Source: Liolophura sinensis (taxonomy: Eukaryota; Mollusca; Polyplacophora; Chitonida; Chitonidae). From it: a stretch of 64,000 nucleotides of DNA. The position numbers and the translations under genes were made by a program. Below are positions 23,001 through 35,000 of this stretch, in pieces (the stretch's first letter is position 1; each line of letters begins with the position of its first letter). Location of the stretch: contig NC_088304.1 of assembly GCF_032854445.1 (NCBI RefSeq), forward strand, positions 7,451,704-7,515,703. Reading direction: 5' to 3'. The notes beneath the pieces were generated by a model. That model was not told the origin of the DNA. It ran no database searches and saw nothing but the letters and a program-made list of their open reading frames with translations.

Positions 23001-26000
23001 CTACGTTTGTTTTCGTCCAGATCCTGTCGGAGTTTCCAGAGGTGCAGATCAGAGATGTGCTAGCCCTAATCAAGGAGACCTTGACCTTCACACAGCAGGA
23101 GAGTAAAGCGGTAAGTTTGTGATGTTGTGTACATGTGACTTTGACCTTCACTCCCCAGGAGAGTAAAGGGGTAAGTTTGTGATGTTTTGCACAGGTGATC
23201 TTGACTTTCATACCCAAGGAGAGTAAAGGATAAGTTTGACTTTGACTTTGACTTTGACTTTCTTAAAACGGGAGAGTAAACGGGGGAAGTTTGTAATGTT
23301 TTGTACAGGTGACTTCCACCTTCACTCCCTAGGACAGTAAAGGGGTAAGTTTGTGATGTTTTGTACAGGTGACTTTGACCTTCACTCAGTCTGTGTCTTA
23401 GTTTGCTCCCTGAATTTTGTTGCCTTACTAGCAAGTCATATATAACATTTATATCATTTTTTACTGTTTAAATCTTTGCATTGTTGTTAACAAATCCTAT
23501 TTGTTTATTGATTTTATTCTGTCTGATCTAATAAGGATAGATTCTGGATTGACAGCTATCCAATTGGCTGTGTGTTTGCAGTGTACATACATGCGAGTAC
23601 CTGTTCTGCTAGTGTAGACATGATTCTCTGTTCACATAAATACTTGACAAACTGAGCCCAAGGTTACAAAAACTCTGGCTAGGCTGAACATAGTCTCAAG
23701 CCCAGGTGAGTTTTGCTCAGGATCTGAGGTTACAAGGTATCTTCTGACCTCGACTGAGCACAGAACCAGTGTTTGCGAGCATCCTGTTTGGTACTCTTCA
23801 GTTTGGAGACTCAAAGGCACAAAAGTTCCAAAATTAAACCAAATCTGATTCCCATCCTTCTACCGCAGGATATGTATTTCACACGTGTATATCAAGCAGG
23901 GTGGGAAGGTCTGGCAGCAACCTGCAGATGGTAGTGAGTTTCCACTGGGCTCTGCCCGGTTTCCTCCCACCTTAATGCTGGCCACCATTGTATAAGTGAA
24001 ATATTCTTGAGTAGGCGTAAAACACCAATCAAATAAATAAATATATCAAGAAGGGAAAAGTTTGTCATTATCTTGCCAAAGGTCAGTGGTTTGCCGTGGG
24101 CCCTCCCTTTTCTGCCAATGCGGTCGCTGTGAGTTCAAGTCCAGTTCATGCTGGCTTCCTCTCCGGCCGTACTCGGGAAGGTCTGACAGCAACCTGCGGA
24201 TAGTTGTGGGTTTCCCCCGGGCTGTGCCCGGTTTCCGCCCGCCATAATGCTGGCCGCCGTCGTATAAGTGAAATATTCTTGAGTACGGCGTAAAACACCA
24301 ATCAAATAAATAATAAATAAATCCCTTTTCTGCCTTCTAACAGCCTTTGTATCGCTCAGTGAAAAATTCCTGCATAAGGCATTAAACAAGAGTCAAATAA
24401 ATAGTTATGTGTATGTCACATAGAATGACATTATGAATTTTGGTTGTCTTTGTCAGGAGCAGGGGAACATTATGTTTGGTAAAGTGACAGCCCTGATGGC
24501 AATCATACGCTCACGAAGACTTGATCAGGTATGTGCAGCACAATTATTTGTTTGGGGGAAATTCACGTATAGAGATGATTCGGTAACCTCGTACACCCTC
24601 TACCTGATTGGATGATTGGGGTTTCCATAGCCAAGTGGTGAGCGTGCTAGCATAGCACAGTGACCCAGGAGCCTCTCATTAGTACAATTGTCAGTAGTTG
24701 AAGTCTGTTTCGTGCAGGCTTCCTCTCCGGTGGTAAGTGGGAAAGTCTGCTGGGAATCTGTGGGCTGTTTGTGGGTTTTCCTGAGGCTGTACTGGTTTTC
24801 ACATAGCATAATGCTAGTAACCGAGGATAAAATTTAATGAAGAAATATTAATAATTGTAAACTTCCACTGTGTGATAACGTTGTCTTCCATGTTATGAAG
24901 CAAAAACCACAAACAACATACAGTAAGGCTTGGCTGTGCAGGTGAAAATTTATGTGTCACAAGTCGGAAAGCTTCTCTCAGTTACATGCCAAAGGTCAGG
25001 TGGTTTAAATAATAATCACTAATAAGTTAATCAGTCAAATAATCAATTATTGTTTGTGCTTATTTTTGTTTGTTTTGTTTTTTGTTTGTTTTTTTCTCTT
25101 TTTCAGTAATTAAAACATTCTAACATTGTAGGGTTGTGGAGAAGAGACTGAGGGTGTGGTGTCATCTCTGATCCAGCTCCAGGGGAAGAAGAGTTACCTA
25201 CAACAGCCTTGTGTCTGTGGACTACAAATCCTCATCAACTCTGTGAGTACACTCTGAGGGGAAGGGCGGGATGGAGGTGGGGGTGGGGGTGTTAACAAAC
25301 TGTCTATGCCTGTGGATCTGATCAAATGCAGGATAATGCATTTCAAATTATGAAGCATACAAGTATTACATTACTTTGCGGAGAGTACTCCCCATACATG
25401 TATTGGGAGAGAAGATGGGGACAGTGTTAACGAGGCTAGTAGAATTCGTCCCATGGTTAGGGTGCACAAACTTTGGCCATTAATATCTCGAGCCTAAACA
25501 CTTGGTTTTGTGATGAGATTTGTCAAGCACCTTTGAGGGTGGGGGTAGCTTTCTTGGCTTTTTGATGAGATTTGTCAAGCTCCTGTAAGGGTGGGGGTAG
25601 TTTTCTTGGCTTTGTGATCAGATTTGTCAAGCACCTGTGAGGGTGAGGTTAGTTTTTTTGACTATATGACGAGATTTGTCAAGCACCTGCTAGGGTGGGG
25701 TAGTTTTCTTGGCTTTGTGATGAGATTTGTCAAGCACCTGCTAGGGTGGGGTAGTTTTCTTGGCTTTTTGATGAGATTTGTCAAGCTCCTGTAAGGGTGG
25801 GGGTAGTTTTCTTGGCTTTGTGATGAGATTTGTCAAGCACCTGTAAGGGTGGTGGTAGTTTTCTTGGCTTTGTGATGAGATTTGTCAAGCTCCTGTAAGG
25901 GTGGGGGTAGTTTTCTTGGGTTTATGACAAGATTTGTCAAGCGCCTGCCAGGGTGGTGTAGTTTTCTTGGCTATATGACGAGATTTGTCAAGCACCTGCC

Positions 26001-29000
26001 AGGGTGGGGTAGTTTAGGGGGAGCCTCCAGACTGACCGCATGAGATTTGTCAAGCACCTGCTAGGGTGGGGTAGTTTAGGGGGAGCCTCCAGACTGACCA
26101 CACGAGATTTGTCAAGCACCTGCTAGGGTGGGGTAGTTTAGGGGGAGCCTCCAGACTGACCACACGAGATTTATCAAGCACCTGCTAGGGTGGGGTAGTT
26201 TAGGGGGAGCTTCCAGACTGACCACACAAGATTTGTCAAGCACCTGCTAGGGTGGGGTAGTTTAGGGGGAGCCTCCAGACTGACCGCATGAGATTTGTCA
26301 AGCACCTGCTAGGGTGGGGTAGTTTAGGGGGAGCCTCCAGACTGACCACACGAGATTTGTCAAGCACCTTCTAGGGTGGGGGTAGTTTAGGGGGAGCCTC
26401 CAGACTGACCACACGAGATTTGTCAAGCACCTGCTAGGGTGGGGTAGTTTAGGGGGAGCCTCCAGACTGACCACACGAGATTTGTCAAGCACCTGCTAGG
26501 GTGGGGTAGTTTAGGGGGAGCCTCCAGACTGACCACACGAGATTTGTCAAGCACCTGCTAGGGTGGGGTAGTTTAGGGGGAGCCTCCAGACTGACCACAC
26601 GAGATTTGTCAAGCACCTGCTAGGGTGGGGTAGTTTAGGGGGAGCCTCCAGACTGACCACATGAGATTTATGGCTCTCATTACTCTTGACACGATACTGT
26701 GTTTGTGGCGTTGCTGGTTCGCTGTGACCATCAGGCTGTTTTGTCTGTGAGTCAAAAGATTGGCCAGGTACCTTGTGGAGGTCGGTCGTTTTCTCTGGGT
26801 ACTCTGGTTTCCTTCACCTTTAAACTTCACTGCCAGCTTACACATGAAAAATGTTTAAGCACAGCGTTTTAAAAAATTCAAGCAAAGAAATAAATCCACA
26901 TATGTCCACGTGACCTTAAGTCTAGGGTGTATATTGTGTCTGTGTGAGCATTGTATTTACCAGGGCTGTAGTGTAAGTTGAAATAAGACTGATTATTCAT
27001 CTCACCTAAAAGTTAAATGTAACCAGACTCAACAGCTAGGGATTTGAACCACAGATGTCTAGATTTCCAGTCCACACTTCTACCACTAGGCTGAAGGGAA
27101 AATTCCTGCAACCCAGAGGCACATCGTCATTAACAGAAAACTCTAATATCAAGAATATTACACAGTGAAGCTTAAAGGAGAATATTTCTTCTGGAAATGT
27201 ACTAACTGCACTTCGGCGGTTTCCAAAGGCAATTCTCCTCCTAACGCAGAAGACTTCAGGACTAGGCAAAATGGAGCCACCCACAGCTGATTTTGGCGCT
27301 GACTTTATGTATATTTATCGACTTGAAGTACATATTAGAATTTCTTTATATCCTGCACCTGTGAGGAATTGCATACTCTTTTCAGTGGTATTTGATTGAT
27401 ATTTAAATTTTCTTCTCCTTTAAAACACCGTAAGTAGTGTGTAAGGGAGAGGTGGAAATAACAAGTACGTCTTATGGGTTATCCTTTTCACCTTTCATAA
27501 GAGCTTTTTTTTTTTTGACCTCGTCATACATGGTGCCTATAAAACGCATGTTGCATGATGTAGGAATGTTAAAAGATTAGAATGTCATGAAACAAATGTT
27601 CTTTTTTTGATGTCATGGCATCTGGGTGTGAAATATCAAATGTAGTAACAAAAGAAATATCTAACATGGGGGGCCTCCATAGCAGGACAGCAAGGCGCAA
27701 TGGCCCAGGAACCTCTTACCAATGCGATTGCTATGAGTTCAAGTTCAGCTCATGCTGGCTTCCTCTTTTGTCGTATGTGGGAATGTCTGGCAGCAACCTC
27801 CTGATTGTCTTGGGTTTCCCACAGGCTCTGCCCAGATTCCTCCCATTATATTGCTGAACGCCGTCGTGAAATATCTTTGATTACTAGGTAAGACTCCCAT
27901 CAAGTAAATTCATAGATAAATAAAATATCTAGCATGTGAAATTACACTTGAAGACTTTTGTCAGTCATTCATCTGACATTTCAGCTATCTATAAGTAATA
28001 AAGTGATATTCCTCAGGTATATTCACAACTCTTCAGATTACCTGACTTCTTCCTATTGCAGGTGGATAAGGTGACATTCACACAGCACATCCTGCCCCAG
28101 CTGAGAGGAGAACTATCTGCGGGGTGGGAGGGGTGTACCCCTGACAGACTGCTGCTGGCTATCATGGCAGCCAGCAAGGTGAGACCTATTGCCAAGGCAC
28201 TTGTGTACATGGACAACAGGGGTCACATTCACATAATAATAATGTCATATTTATCATAACTTTATTTTGTGAAAGACATTGTCAAGGTTTTAGCTTCATA
28301 ACGTGATGTGACCTACATAGTTATGCGAGATTTTCATATTTCACATTTTCGCAAGTGTGAAAATTTTGTTGTTGTTGTGTACTATTATGGTAATTGTTAC
28401 TTTATTTATTTCATTTTTCTTGCACCCACTGCCCATGATAGCACAGTTTGTAGATCATCCGCTTCGGGAGTGGTAGATTCAGGGTCAATCCTGGGGCGAA
28501 TCACATCTAAGAACTTAAAAAAGGAAGTTCTAACTTCCTCGCTTGGAGTTCAACATAAAGGGGATACGGGTGCAACAAACGGTTGACCCGTATCAATATA
28601 ATGGCTCAGGTGGGGTGGCGTACTTGGCTTCGGTAAGGTGTCTCAGTGAAGCAGCGCTAGATAAAAGTGGAAATCCGTCTTGCAACAAGGAGGCTCATTA
28701 TGTGCACTCGTTTTCGTATGACTGAAAAATTGTATGACCTTAAACGTCAAGCACTTACTCACTCACTTCTTGCATCTGACCAGGCTGTTCTGGAAAATTC
28801 ATTGTGGGCTGTAAATTTGACCTGAAATAATAAGGTCAGCCTGTGGGCAATTCTTTCTTACACTGGTTAATGATAAATACATAGAGAGAGTACAAAAAAT
28901 AACAGTGAATTTTCAGAATTTGAATTAAAACTTTAAAAGTAGAGCTTTTTGTTTTTGGTTTTTTTTTTTGTGGGTGAACATATTTTTAATGCATGCAGAG

Positions 29001-32000
29001 GCATCATCCAAAGGATACAGTTGTTCAGAAGTGTATTAAGAGTTATACCAGGCTTAACTCTTAATACCAGTATTGTTCTTTTAATCACAAAATGAAATGG
29101 GAAACTGGGTTTGACTGCCTGGTTATGGTTGTTGCGCAGAGGTACCTGGTTAAGGGTGGCACGGACAGGTGCCTGGTTATGGTTGGTATGGACAGGTACC
29201 TGGTTAAGTTTGGTATGGACAGGTACCTGGTTAAGTTTGGTATGGACAGGTACTTGGTTAAGGTTGGTATGGACAGGTGCCTGGGTATGGTTGGTTTGGA
29301 TTTTGGTTTTGGTTAAGGTTGGTGTGGACTGGTACCTGGTTAATGTTGGTATGGACAGTTACCTGGTTAAGGTTGGTATGGACAGGTACCTGGATAAGAC
29401 TGGTAATGAAAGGTACATAGTTAAGGTTGGTATGGACAGGTGCCTGGTTAAGGTTGGTATGGACAGTTACCTGGTTAAGGTTGGTGTGGACAGGTACCTG
29501 TATAAGATCGGTAATCAAAGGTACATAGTTAAGGTTGGTATGGACAGGTACCTGGTTAAGTGGGGAGGAGTGGTTTACTCCACTTGAAAACTTGGCCACC
29601 TGTCTTTGAAGTCTTTTGAATATTCAAAACCAGTCCTATTAATAAATCAGTGATAATTTTGATCTGTATGCTTTCAGGGTTTTCTGGACAGGAAGTTCCT
29701 GAAGAGCTGCTGGAATGGGCGATCAATAATGGATAAACAGAATTGGAGTAAAATTCAGGAGGTAGTGCTGGTAAGTTCTGTTTGGTAGGTTCTGTTTGTA
29801 GGTTCTGTTAGGTAGGTTCTGTTAGGTAGGTTCTGTTAGGTAGGTTCTGTTATTGTAAGTAGTAGAACTTGTTAAAAATAAGTCATCTAAAGAAACATAT
29901 TGTGTGCAACTTTGGCTATGTTTTAATCACAAACTGATTTAAAATAAATATTTCTAACACGTCATGGGATAATGTCTTCAAAGTAAATCTGAGATAATGA
30001 TGCTTTCCGAAACTTTCAGAACAATTTCATTGGTTAAATTATATTCAGTTTGTTTGTTTGTTTATCTATGTCAGTGTGTTTATAGCAAAACTGTTTTGAC
30101 ACTTAATGATTTAAGACCTGTGTAGAAGAGATGTTGTAAAGGAACATTAATGTGAAAATGAGTGCACTAAAGTTTGAAGACAAAGATTGTCCGAATTTGA
30201 AGAATGAAGTGAAAAAGTAAGTAAGTAAAACTTGCAAAATGTCGGTTACATATTGTTGTTGTCTCTTATCTGTTATTTCAACCCATAACCTATGCATATA
30301 CAAATATTGTAATTAATAGTAAAACGTCGCAAATTTCACTTAGCCCATTTAATTTTTTGTTTTGTTGTAGAATTCTGCGTCAATTCCACCGATCATCCAT
30401 CCAGTGAATGAGCTTATACTGGAACAAGTGACAGCTGACCAATCACTGCTGGAGTTCTGGTCACATGTCTCAGGTTAGCAATCACAGATGACAGTTAGCC
30501 TGTAATGTTAAAGAATCTAAAGGGGCAATTGCTGGTCAATCTCTCAAGAGTGCCATGTTTCAAAATACAGTCTGAAAGAGTTTTAGTTACATGACAAGAT
30601 GTGATGGTTGTTTACACTGTCTGGCATATTGTCTTCATAAAGTTGATGGAAATATTTGATAAACAATCAAAAAAAAAATGACTAAAGGTTTTTAAAAAAT
30701 TTCAAAGCTCCAGGCTCTAGGTTTGTTTTTTCCCCATTGTTTTTTTTGAAAGTTTATTCTACCATGACTGAACATTTGAAATATAATAAATTAAAATCAT
30801 AAAACTCGCCGAAATTACAGAATTCATTGTTACTTGTACAGTGTACACCATTATGTTTTATTTCTTTCCTGTCTCTCCAGCCGAGCTATTCCAGCCAGAA
30901 AAGAGGAAGCTGAATTACCTGGGATTGTTTTATCTGAAATCTGTCATACCGGCCATAACCACAACAACACAGGTGAGTTGGCAGTGAACTGGTTGGCAAT
31001 GAATTGGTTATTCTTCACATAGAGGTTTTATTAAAAAATACATCATTTGTGGGCAAATACACATGGACAAAAAGTATTAAAATAATTGAACATTAGCTGT
31101 TCAGGGCACCTGGCATCTGCATTCAGCTAAAACCGGGGCTGGGTCATACCAAAGACTTTAAAAATGGTATTTGCTGTTGCCTCGCTTAGTGCTCAGCGCT
31201 GAGAGGTTAGAACAAGGAAACAGGACTGGTTGGCTGGTGTTAGTGTAATGTGGCTGGGCGGGTTGTCATATTTGGTTTTTCTTCAGTGTGATACTTCAGT
31301 GGTGGCAGCACTTAGGCAGCATGAGCTCACCCTGCCACACGGAGACACAATATATGTAGACACACCTAATGACTCCTTAAACTCAAGCATAGACCCCTAG
31401 CATATATACATACATACATACTGCCATTTTATAAATTAATAAAGGATTTTAATTCTTTGGGCTGCCAAACTGTTGTTTTTCAGAACAATTTTCTTCAGTT
31501 CAGTGTTATGATAGAATATTAAATGTTGACATACGATATGACTGGTCACATCACATACTTGTGATCCAGGCCAATCCAGGTCGATTGAAACGTAATAGCG
31601 CAGTGTTAAAATAGACAAATACTTATGTTTTGATATCTTGTTTCTTTCTCTATCACTAAAACCATTATATTTTACCCTACTTTTAATTTTCACTTTTCAG
31701 TTTGTGGAGGTTTTCTCCCATGGTGTTTCTCAGTGTGTGTTGCGAAATCTCTTCTCTAAGCACGGAGGTTTATGGGAAATCACCAAGTCTGTGGTGAGTA
31801 GCAAGAAATAAAGTCACGATCCAGCTGTAGGATTGTGACGTTTTATAATACTGACGTAAGGTTTACTTATCTACGTGTACTCATGGTCTAATGTGTTTAG
31901 TTGGAAGGTGATAATGTTAATAAAACATCACTGCTTTATCTATTACCTCTCATTCCCAAATTCCTCAACCTATTCGCGAATGAAAGAGCAACTCTCAGTG

Positions 32001-35000
32001 TAATCTATGCACATTTTTAATTTGACTGTGGAGACAAAACCTCATTGGTTGGATTGGCCAGTTTCAGGGCTTCACAAAAAGTATTATTTTATTAGTCAAC
32101 ACAGAATAATGCCTTCAGAATAAGAATATGCTTGAATTAGCACCTTGGAGACATACAAAAAGGTTGAAGAGTTTCACTATTTAGACAATGGGGGGCCCCG
32201 TTTCCCCACGGTGGTTAGCATGACCGGCAGTGACCCGGTAGCCTGTCAATATTGTTGTCACCAGCTCATGCTGGAAGGTCTTCCAGCAACCTTCAGATGG
32301 TTGTGGGTTTCCCCTTGGCTCCAATGAAAAGCCTCCTTTCCTCCCACCATGATGATGGCCACTGTTGTCTGCAGGAAATATTCTTGAGTATGGCATTAAA
32401 ACACCATGACCAATTAAATTTATAAATAAATATGGAGATACGCTAACTGATTTAAAGTTTCGCCTTGGGAAAGTGTATCATTGGTCACATGCTTTGGTTG
32501 TGGGTGTTACTTACTGATCACTGTGGGAGAGCATCCAGTACATTTACACGTGTGGAACGTCCTGTCAGATATCAGTTTTATACTGTAGGACTCTCCATAA
32601 ACAAAACTGTAGCAGAATTTAGCACACCGCTAATCCATACCTGCAAACTAGGCCTACCAGCAGACAATATGAAGATGTCAAATTGCGATCAAAGCAACAC
32701 CTACACAAATGCGTTTGCACCACTGCAGCTAAACATTTCTTGTTCATTCTGACGTAATTTGAAAGACTGTCAACTTCCGCCCATATTTCGTTAACAGGAA
32801 TATTGAGTTTTCTTAAAAGAGAAGAACACATTTATACAACCCTAAATGAAAGGGCTATACTTCACGTTAGATAAAATATCTAAATTTTCTCTCAGCAAGG
32901 CTTGTTATTTGAGTATTTAATAGTCATACAGTCTCCTTTAATAAGTCTCCTTTACACTGCCATTTGAACAGATTACATATGTCATCGTGCTTAGCTTTGC
33001 CCAGTAACTTTTCAGGTCATGCAATTACAGACGCATTTTTGGCAGACAACACCCATCAAGGAAGGCATAATGTGATCCTCTAGTATATCCCAAACTCTTC
33101 CTTTTTAGAGTTGGCTTTCACAAACTAAAAATCCTTGATGATAATCACGATATTTAACTGAGACTGGGAAATGAACCTTAATCATATGGTAAGAGTAAAA
33201 TGTTAAGCCACTTGATATCACAATGAATATTCAAGAGGAGGAAAGGAGGCTTTTCATTGGACAAGCCTAAAACATGGCAGAACTTCCAATGTACCACAAA
33301 TTGGTGGATTTTGCAGAAAATGACAATGTTTAAAACCATTTTTCTCCCTTATGAAAACTTTCAAAAATCTTTAAAAAAAAAAAAATAGAATTTCACACAA
33401 CTTGTACAACTTTTTCTTTTAAAGTATAGTTTGTATAAATGTGTTCTTTTCTGTTAATATCTAGTCCCCTCGGATGAAATTTTGAAAAGCAAAACAATAA
33501 CATCATCTGTTGCTGGCAGAATCAGGTCTCAGAATCAGGTCTGGACAAAATCATAAAACATTTTGTTTATAAAACCAGTGACGGTGTTGTGCGAACTCCT
33601 AATGTGATAACTCAAACAAACCAATACGGTCGCTGTGAATTCAAGTCCGGCTCATGCAGGCTTCCTCTCCGGCCATACATGGGAAGGCCTACAGCAACCT
33701 GCGGATGATCATGGTTTTCCTCCCACCATAATGCTGGCAACCGTCATATAAGTGAAATATTCTTGAGTACACCGTAAAACGCTAATCAAATAAATAAATA
33801 AATAAGTACAAAACATTGTTACATGTATTGCTTTATTCTTGGTTACCAGGGAGACAGTATCGTAACCTTGGCAGCTACCAGTCAAGATGGCCACCTTCAG
33901 TCTGCCATTCTCCGTCACCTGTTGTGTTTGAGCATCCGCTATGCTCAAGCTCAGTTCTTTCTGGCAATCATTAAAAAGGTAAATGTGATAACCTAGCTTT
34001 TCTTCAGAGAGATATGATAGGGGCAGACTTAAACGTGCTTTTTGCCTTACTACCTCAAGAGTTGTTGATTCAATCCCAGATTTGTATAGGAATTTTGAAA
34101 TTTTTAATGTAAATTTTCTTACATTCCCTAATTCTTCAACCCTTTCTGAGAGGACTATGGGGAGAAGAGAAATAATTTGCCCTGTTTTATGAAGCTTCCA
34201 TCTTTAGTGACACAAATAAATCGTTTTTAGCATCATTTTCATAATAATTGTACACATAAATTCCACTAAAAAAAAAAGTGCTTTAAAGGTCAAAAAGGTT
34301 GAAGATTTACAGTATACCACTATTTAAGTCTGCTCTACTTTAAAGGGATGCTGAAACAGTTATCAACGCTGAGTGGCTGACAATGGAGATAGGTCTCCTA
34401 GGTTAAATTTTGCAGCCTAGTTCACGCATGAATGAATGTACCATACCTAAACTTCAGCATAGAGAAGGCATAACCTGGACTTGCCTATCTCTCACATCAG
34501 CCAATCAGAATCGATTCTGTATCCCTTTAACTTGGTTTTAGATATTTCCCCCAAAACATTGTGATTACAGGCCATAATAAATGTATTTTATAAAACGTAA
34601 CCCACATATCTGAATTGTGACAATGTCACCTTTAAAATTTGAGCTCCGAACCAGGGTGTATATGGCCCTGGTAATATTAACGAACGAGTCTCAACTTGGC
34701 TATCTTTTCAGTTGAACCCAGAGGGGGCCAGCATGTTTTCCTGTGACCTCATGAAGCTGTTGATCGGTGAAAAACTCAGGTGTTGTATCTAAAATGATGT
34801 TAATTTATTTTGTCAGCTTGTGATTTTAAGCCAAGTGTAGCGGATAGATGTGAAGGGGACTTTTGCTAGCTCATACGACTAACATTGTTCTCGCCTCCAC
34901 AAAGTCTCTACTAACTAATGAGATTGGGGCTGTAAGTTAGATACTCGGCTAAGTTGGTGGCATACTCTGGTCACAACCATAAACCTGGCAGACATCTTGA

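Noticed and set aside
29111-29587. 158-codon open frame
   Set aside because: It runs entirely through the 27-bp array; the unit length keeps frames open on both strands, and the intron around it is fixed by flanking exons.
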